A stretch of 36,891 nucleotides of DNA from JAPYWM01 sp964489015 (lineage in GTDB: Bacteria > Bacteroidota > Bacteroidia > SpSt-205): assembly GCA_964489015.1 (NCBI GenBank), contig CAZAXD010000021.1, positions 1-36,891 on the forward strand, read 5' to 3'. Below the pieces are notes generated by a model, which ran no database searches, was not told the DNA's origin, and saw only the letters and a list, made by a program, of their open reading frames with translations. Positions 33,718-36,891 of this stretch are shown here, piece by piece (position 1 is the first letter of the stretch; each line of letters begins with the position of its first letter). Made by a program: the position numbers and the translations under genes.

Positions 33718-34223
33718 GGCCGGGGCGTCTCTTTTTGCTAGGCTTTCCCGCCAGTGGAAAGACGACCTTGGCGCAGCGCTGGAGTCGCAAGCTCGCCGTG
33801 CCTTGGGTTGATTTAGATCGCTGGATTACGGAGCGGACGGGGCAAACGCCAACGGAATGGATCGCCTTAGGGGGGGAAATGGGTTTTCGGGCGGTGGAGG
33901 AGCGGGCTTTTTTTGAGTTGGTGGAAGCTTATACGGGCCCGGTGATAGTGGCTTTAGGCGGGGGTACGGTGACGGTGGCGGCGATCCGCGCCCAGTTGGC
34001 GTTGTACGGCTGGCGTTTGTGGGTAGATCCGCCTTGGCCCTGGCTACGGCATCGGCTGGAGAAAAGCCCGCGGCCACTTCTAGCGCGTCAGCCTGTCTCA
34101 AGCTGGGAAGCTCTGTGGCAGGCACGCCGCCCTTTTTACCGAGAGGCTGACCTGCACTGGAATCCCGCTTACCTGTCAGAGGCGTTTGTTTTCGCTTGGG
34201 TCAAACGCATACTCCTTGGCTAA
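33714..34223 (+). CDS. aroK: Shikimate kinase
   Basis: A 169-aa P-loop enzyme of aromatic amino acid synthesis (shikimate to shikimate 3-phosphate). Walker A is LLGFPASGKTTLAQR (residues 7-21). DLDRWITERTG holds the shikimate-binding Asp, GEMGFRAVEERAF the Arg, and VALGGGTV is the GGG motif; a lid region KSPRPLLAR follows. The GTG start overlaps the previous TGA (GTGA). It closes the long operon. The 54 bp to the convergent next gene contain no strong terminator. Confidence 0.92.
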   Translation: MRPGRLFLLGFPASGKTTLAQRWSRKLAVPWVDLDRWITERTGQTPTEWIALGGEMGFRAVEERAFFELVEAYTGPVIVALGGGTVTVAAIRAQLALYGWRLWVDPPWPWLRHRLEKSPRPLLARQPVSSWEALWQARRPFYREADLHWNPAYLSEAFVFAWVKRILLG

Positions 34224-34277
34224 CAAGCGGGGCACTTGTCCCTCAGCTAAAAGCTACAATAAAACCTATTCAGGGGA

Positions 34278-35099
34278 TTACTTAGGTGTGCTGCCAGGGG
34301 AGGTTGTTTTCTTTTTGGGGGTGCTGGGTTCGTCAAGGCCTAGTTCCTCGTCGAGCCCTATCTCATCAAGCCCCTCCTCTAAGCCTTCTAGAGCCGGTCC
34401 CTCCTCGAGTCCCAGATCTTCTAGGTCTTCCAGACTTTCTTCTAAGCTGCCTATCTCCTCGAGGTCTCCACTGGGAAGCTGCTCCTCATTGAGTTCCTGT
34501 TCTAACTCCTGCTCTAAGAGGGTCATCTCCTCTTTCGGTGAGGCATCTTCTGGGCTTACCAAAGCAAGAGAAGCAGTTGAAGGGCTATCCTCACCTATGG
34601 GTGTGCAGCAGGGCGACATAAGCGGGTTATAGGGCAGTTGGTCGTTCACGGCATACCCATAAGCCAAGAGAACGGTAATCAGTGTATCGGCCTTTACGTG
34701 ATTGGAGTCTAGCTTGAGGATAACCTCATTATTGGCAGAGTCGTAGACAGTCTCAACGATGGCTTTGGGGAAGTACTCCTGTAACAGGGAATCCATGCGA
34801 GCGATGGGACAGGTAGAACATTCTCCATCGTAAGTGAAGCGAACATGCATGTTATCTTCTGGCCCAAGCTGGCAGCTAACGAGCACAAAAGCTAGTAGAA
34901 GAAGTAAGACCGGAGGCTTTCGCCGCAGGAAGTACAGGCTCATGCCAAGGCGTAAAAGACCATAAGCACCCAGGACAAACGGTAAAAAGTCTTTCATCCA
35001 CGGTGCTGGCGCAGGACTAGGTAAAAAAATCAGTAGAATACCAAGAAAGATGAATAGTATCCCAGAAAATAAGCCGATATAGAGATTCCACTTAGGCAT
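34278..35099 (-). CDS. Membrane-anchored HMA-like (CxxC) protein with acidic C-terminal tail
   Basis: A 273-aa protein of unusual build. Residues 6-27 and 38-58 are hydrophobic (two membrane helices); residues 63-75 form a third hydrophobic stretch ending LVSC (Cys76), which looks like a lipobox. Residues 84-152 look like a heavy-metal-associated ferredoxin-like fold: MHVRFTYDGECSTCPIARMD has a CxxC (Cys94, Cys97) where HMA domains bind metal, followed by VETVYDSANNEVILKLD and a second Cys pair at 164-165. Residues 188-258 are very acidic, Glu/Leu/Asp-rich and repetitive. The domain assignment is from pattern only. It may be a fusion of a small membrane protein and a lipoprotein. It lies 4 bp after the E1 gene, in the same direction. 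Confidence 0.55.
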   Translation of the reverse strand: MPKWNLYIGLFSGILFIFLGILLIFLPSPAPAPWMKDFLPFVLGAYGLLRLGMSLYFLRRKPPVLLLLLAFVLVSCQLGPEDNMHVRFTYDGECSTCPIARMDSLLQEYFPKAIVETVYDSANNEVILKLDSNHVKADTLITVLLAYGYAVNDQLPYNPLMSPCCTPIGEDSPSTASLALVSPEDASPKEEMTLLEQELEQELNEEQLPSGDLEEIGSLEESLEDLEDLGLEEGPALEGLEEGLDEIGLDEELGLDEPSTPKKKTTSPGSTPK

Positions 35100-35103
35100 A
35101 TAT

Positions 35104-36018
35104 CTAAAAAGCGATGACTTTTTGAATGGCGTCTCTGAGGCGGCTCCAGGGGAGAAAGGCTGCTTCTAGGGCAGGACTGAAGGGGACAGGTGTGTCAAGG
35201 GAGGCTACTCGAGAGACCGGGGCATCGAGGTGCGCAAAGAGATATTCGCCGATCCAGGCGGCAATCTCGGCCCCTGCACCCGCTGTGTAGGTACCTTCGT
35301 ACAAGACGATGACTCGGTGGGTTTTGCGCACACTCTGCGTGATAAGCTCTTTATCCCACGGTAAAAGCGTGCGTAGATCAATTATCTCCATGTCGATATC
35401 AGGGAACTGAGCTTGGGTCTCAAGGGCTTTATGCACACCGAGCCCATAGGTGATAATGGTGAGGTCGCGGCCGGGCTTAGCCAGCCGAGCGGGACCAATC
35501 GGAACGTTGTAGTAAGCTTCGGGTACGATATCTTGGATGCTTCGGTAAAGGGCCTTATGCTCAAAAAAGAGAACGGGATTGGGGTCAAGCAAAGCGGAGG
35601 TTAGTAGCCCTTTAGCATCAAAGGCAGTAGCCGGATAAACGATTTTGAGCCCAGGCACGTGCATGAAAATCGCTTCTAGGCTTTGGGAATGAAAAGGACC
35701 GGCGCCTACGCCCGCTCCAGTGGGCAAACGGACGACTACCTTAGCGGGAACGCCCCAGCGGTAGTAATTTTTAGCCAGGTTATTGATGATCTGCGTAAAC
35801 CCATAGCTGACAAAGTCTGCGAATTGCATTTCTACCATGCTGGGGATGTCACAGATGGCTAGACCGAGCGCTGCGCCTAGAATGGCTGACTCACAGAGGG
35901 GTGTATTGCGGACGCGGGCTTTTCCAAAGCGCGTGACAAAGCCCTCTGTTACCTTAAAGACGCCGCCGTATTCTGCAATATCCTGGCCCATTAGGATGAG
36001 TTTAGGATCTTGCTCCAT
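35104..36018 (-). CDS. 2-oxoacid dehydrogenase E1, beta part
   Basis: A 304-aa frame encoding the transketolase-like beta part of a thiamine-diphosphate E1: LILMGQDIAEYGGVFKVTEG, RVRNTPLCESAILGAALGLA, VEMQFADFVSYGFTQIINN, VVVRLPTGAGVGAGPFHSQS, VLFFEHKALYRS and DLRTLLPWDKE. Sequence and arrangement fit the Bacteroidota-type fused alpha/beta E1, probably for branched-chain 2-oxoacids or pyruvate. The frame starts at ATG 36018, which is inside the domain: the bases upstream (36019-36032) still encode GLRQA in this frame, completing the usual AISEGLRQAMEQDP. So this is the downstream half of one gene split by a one-base shift, not a separate subunit with its own start. Confidence 0.88.
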   Translation of the reverse strand: MEQDPKLILMGQDIAEYGGVFKVTEGFVTRFGKARVRNTPLCESAILGAALGLAICDIPSMVEMQFADFVSYGFTQIINNLAKNYYRWGVPAKVVVRLPTGAGVGAGPFHSQSLEAIFMHVPGLKIVYPATAFDAKGLLTSALLDPNPVLFFEHKALYRSIQDIVPEAYYNVPIGPARLAKPGRDLTIITYGLGVHKALETQAQFPDIDMEIIDLRTLLPWDKELITQSVRKTHRVIVLYEGTYTAGAGAEIAAWIGEYLFAHLDAPVSRVASLDTPVPFSPALEAAFLPWSRLRDAIQKVIAF

Positions 36019-36891
36019 GGCCTGGCGGAGACCTCTGATATAGCATCAACGTACCGTAAGGTTCGCTGGCCCTGGTCTGGTGGGGGTGGGGTTAGGGTTG
36101 CAGGGGCTAGTGCGTAAACGCTAGCCTCCTCATGGGCGGGGTCGGGGACCGGCTCTGGCTCCTGCAAAACTGGCGTGATAGCGGCTTCGATATCGGCTTT
36201 CAATTTTTTGCGGAGTTCGCGCGCCTGCCCCTCTGTGAGTAAGCCCTCCGCTAAAAGGTACCGTTCATAATTGAGGATCGGGTCTTTTTGAGCCCAGCTT
36301 TGGAGGAGAGCCTGGGGGACGTATCTGGTGCCGGAGGCTTCCTCGTGGCCGCGCATGCGGAAGGTGAGGGCTTCAATCAAAAAAGGTCGGCGCGTTTGGC
36401 GTGCTCGGGTGGCATAAGTCTGAATGGTCTTATAGACGGCTAATACGTCATTGCCCTCTACCACGCAGCTTTCTATGCCATAACCTATGGCGCGATCTGC
36501 TAGCTGCTTACATCGGTACTGCTCTGAGGTAGGCGTAGAGAGGCCGTAGCCATTATTTTCGATGAGGAAAAGGACCGGCAGGTCCCAGACGCTAGCGAGG
36601 TTGAGCGCTTCATGAAAGTCCCCCTCGCTGGTGCCACCGTCCCCAATGAAAGCCAACGCAATATAGGGGCTATTGGTGAGGTTACTGGCTAGGGCGACGC
36701 CATCTGCGACGGGCAGCATGGCAGCTAGATGGGATATCATGCCAATGACGCGGTACTCAGGGGCTCCAAAGTGAAAAGAGCGCTCCCGGCCCCCCGTAAA
36801 ACCAGAACTTTTGCCCTGCCATTGCGCAAAGAGTTTAGAAAGGGGCATGCCTCGGCTCGTAAAGACACCGAGGTTTCGATGTAGTGGAAAA
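35991..36891 (-). CDS. 2-oxoacid dehydrogenase E1, alpha part (N-terminus outside window)
   Basis: The frame is open from the right edge (FPLHRNLGVFTSRGMPLSKL) to TAA at 35991. The thiamine-diphosphate motif is AFIGDGGTSEGDFHEALNLA with LPVLFLIENNGYGLSTP; RRPFLIEALTFRMRGHEEAS is the family's phosphorylation-loop region. A Pro-rich linker (APATLTPPPPDQGQ) leads to RTLRYVDAISE, which is the start of the beta part. After this Glu the frame runs into 11 meaningless codons (VSARPWSKILN and so on) and stops. The E1 reaction decarboxylates a 2-oxoacid and transfers the acyl group to E2 lipoate. The exact substrate is not decided. Confidence 0.88.
   Translation of the reverse strand, partial: FPLHRNLGVFTSRGMPLSKLFAQWQGKSSGFTGGRERSFHFGAPEYRVIGMISHLAAMLPVADGVALASNLTNSPYIALAFIGDGGTSEGDFHEALNLASVWDLPVLFLIENNGYGLSTPTSEQYRCKQLADRAIGYGIESCVVEGNDVLAVYKTIQTYATRARQTRRPFLIEALTFRMRGHEEASGTRYVPQALLQSWAQKDPILNYERYLLAEGLLTEGQARELRKKLKADIEAAITPVLQEPEPVPDPAHEEASVYALAPATLTPPPPDQGQRTLRYVDAISEVSARPWSKILNSS
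36032..36033 (-). other. Frameshift site between E1 alpha and beta parts
   Basis: At the minus-strand sequence TCAGAGGTCTCC the alpha frame reads Ser-Glu-Val and leaves the family sequence. Adding one G (GAGGGT instead of GAGGT; CC to CCC on the plus strand) gives Ser-Glu-Gly-Leu-Arg-Gln-Ala-Met-Glu and continues into the beta frame. A single-base deletion or a missed base in the read is the simplest explanation. Confidence 0.8.

Noticed and set aside
34224..34277. Terminator between aroK and the convergent HMA-like gene
   Set aside because: Only short stems (ACAAG/CTTGT, AGCT/AGCT) without a T-run are seen.
1..36891. CRISPR arrays, tRNA, rRNA, riboswitches, phage genes
   Set aside because: I looked for regularly spaced repeats, cloverleaf-like sequences and typical gene products and found none that I could support.

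Overview
The window looks like a chromosomal segment of a member of the Bacteroidota. Four independent signs support this. The promoters match the Bacteroidota consensus (TTTG or CTTG, 17-18 bp, TAnnTTTG). Two large secreted proteins end in type IX secretion (T9SS)-like sorting domains. A 2-oxoacid dehydrogenase E1 gene has the alpha and beta parts joined head to tail, as is common in this phylum. The gene order bamD - rpoZ - coaBC - DUF4835 is typical of the phylum. There is no phage, IS element, CRISPR array, tRNA or rRNA that I can see. Genes are packed tightly, with many 4-40 bp overlaps.

Layout. Bases 1-590 hold the end of a geranylgeranyl-reductase-like flavoprotein. Bases 628-5568 are on the minus strand: an FxLYD-type secreted protein, groEL, groES, a Thermus-type NADP isocitrate dehydrogenase, and ruvA. 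A divergent promoter region then starts a plus-strand block. It holds a coiled-coil lipoprotein with a clear terminator, then a three-gene polysaccharide export and phospho-control operon (Wza-like protein, Wzc-like BY-kinase, CpsB-like phosphatase). A membrane protein of unknown function, folB, a cyclophilin and a PP2C phosphatase follow, leading into a TonB-dependent receptor. The second half of the PP2C gene plus the whole receptor gene are present twice, as a direct tandem repeat of 3557 bp in which I found no difference between copies. Bases 19358-22765 are a minus-strand set: a T9SS cargo-like protein, a metallophosphoesterase and a SPOR-domain protein. Facing them is a plus-strand operon: an FG-GAP/VCBS repeat protein, SUI1/YciH, rdgB and udk. 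From 26370 to 34223 runs one long compact operon for envelope biogenesis: three consecutive parvulin/SurA-type periplasmic chaperones, bamD, rpoZ, coaBC, a DUF4835 protein and shikimate kinase. The right end, on the minus strand, has an HMA-like membrane protein and the E1 alpha/beta gene, which runs off the window.

How it works together. The window is dominated by envelope functions: outer-membrane protein folding (chaperones and BamD), outer-membrane uptake (the duplicated receptor), T9SS cargo, and polysaccharide export under tyrosine phosphorylation. The rest is housekeeping.

Main points for a second look: (1) the apparently exact 3.56 kb tandem duplication of a receptor gene with a 2-bp microhomology junction; (2) a recurrent promoter arrangement in which TAnnTTTG lies only 4-6 bp before the start codon, implying leaderless mRNAs, including one pair of back-to-back promoters in a 28-bp divergent gap; (3) two genes, a PpiC chaperone at a G8 tract and the E1 alpha/beta gene at a CC run, whose reading frames are each rejoined by adding one base, so either sequencing indels or real frameshifts.
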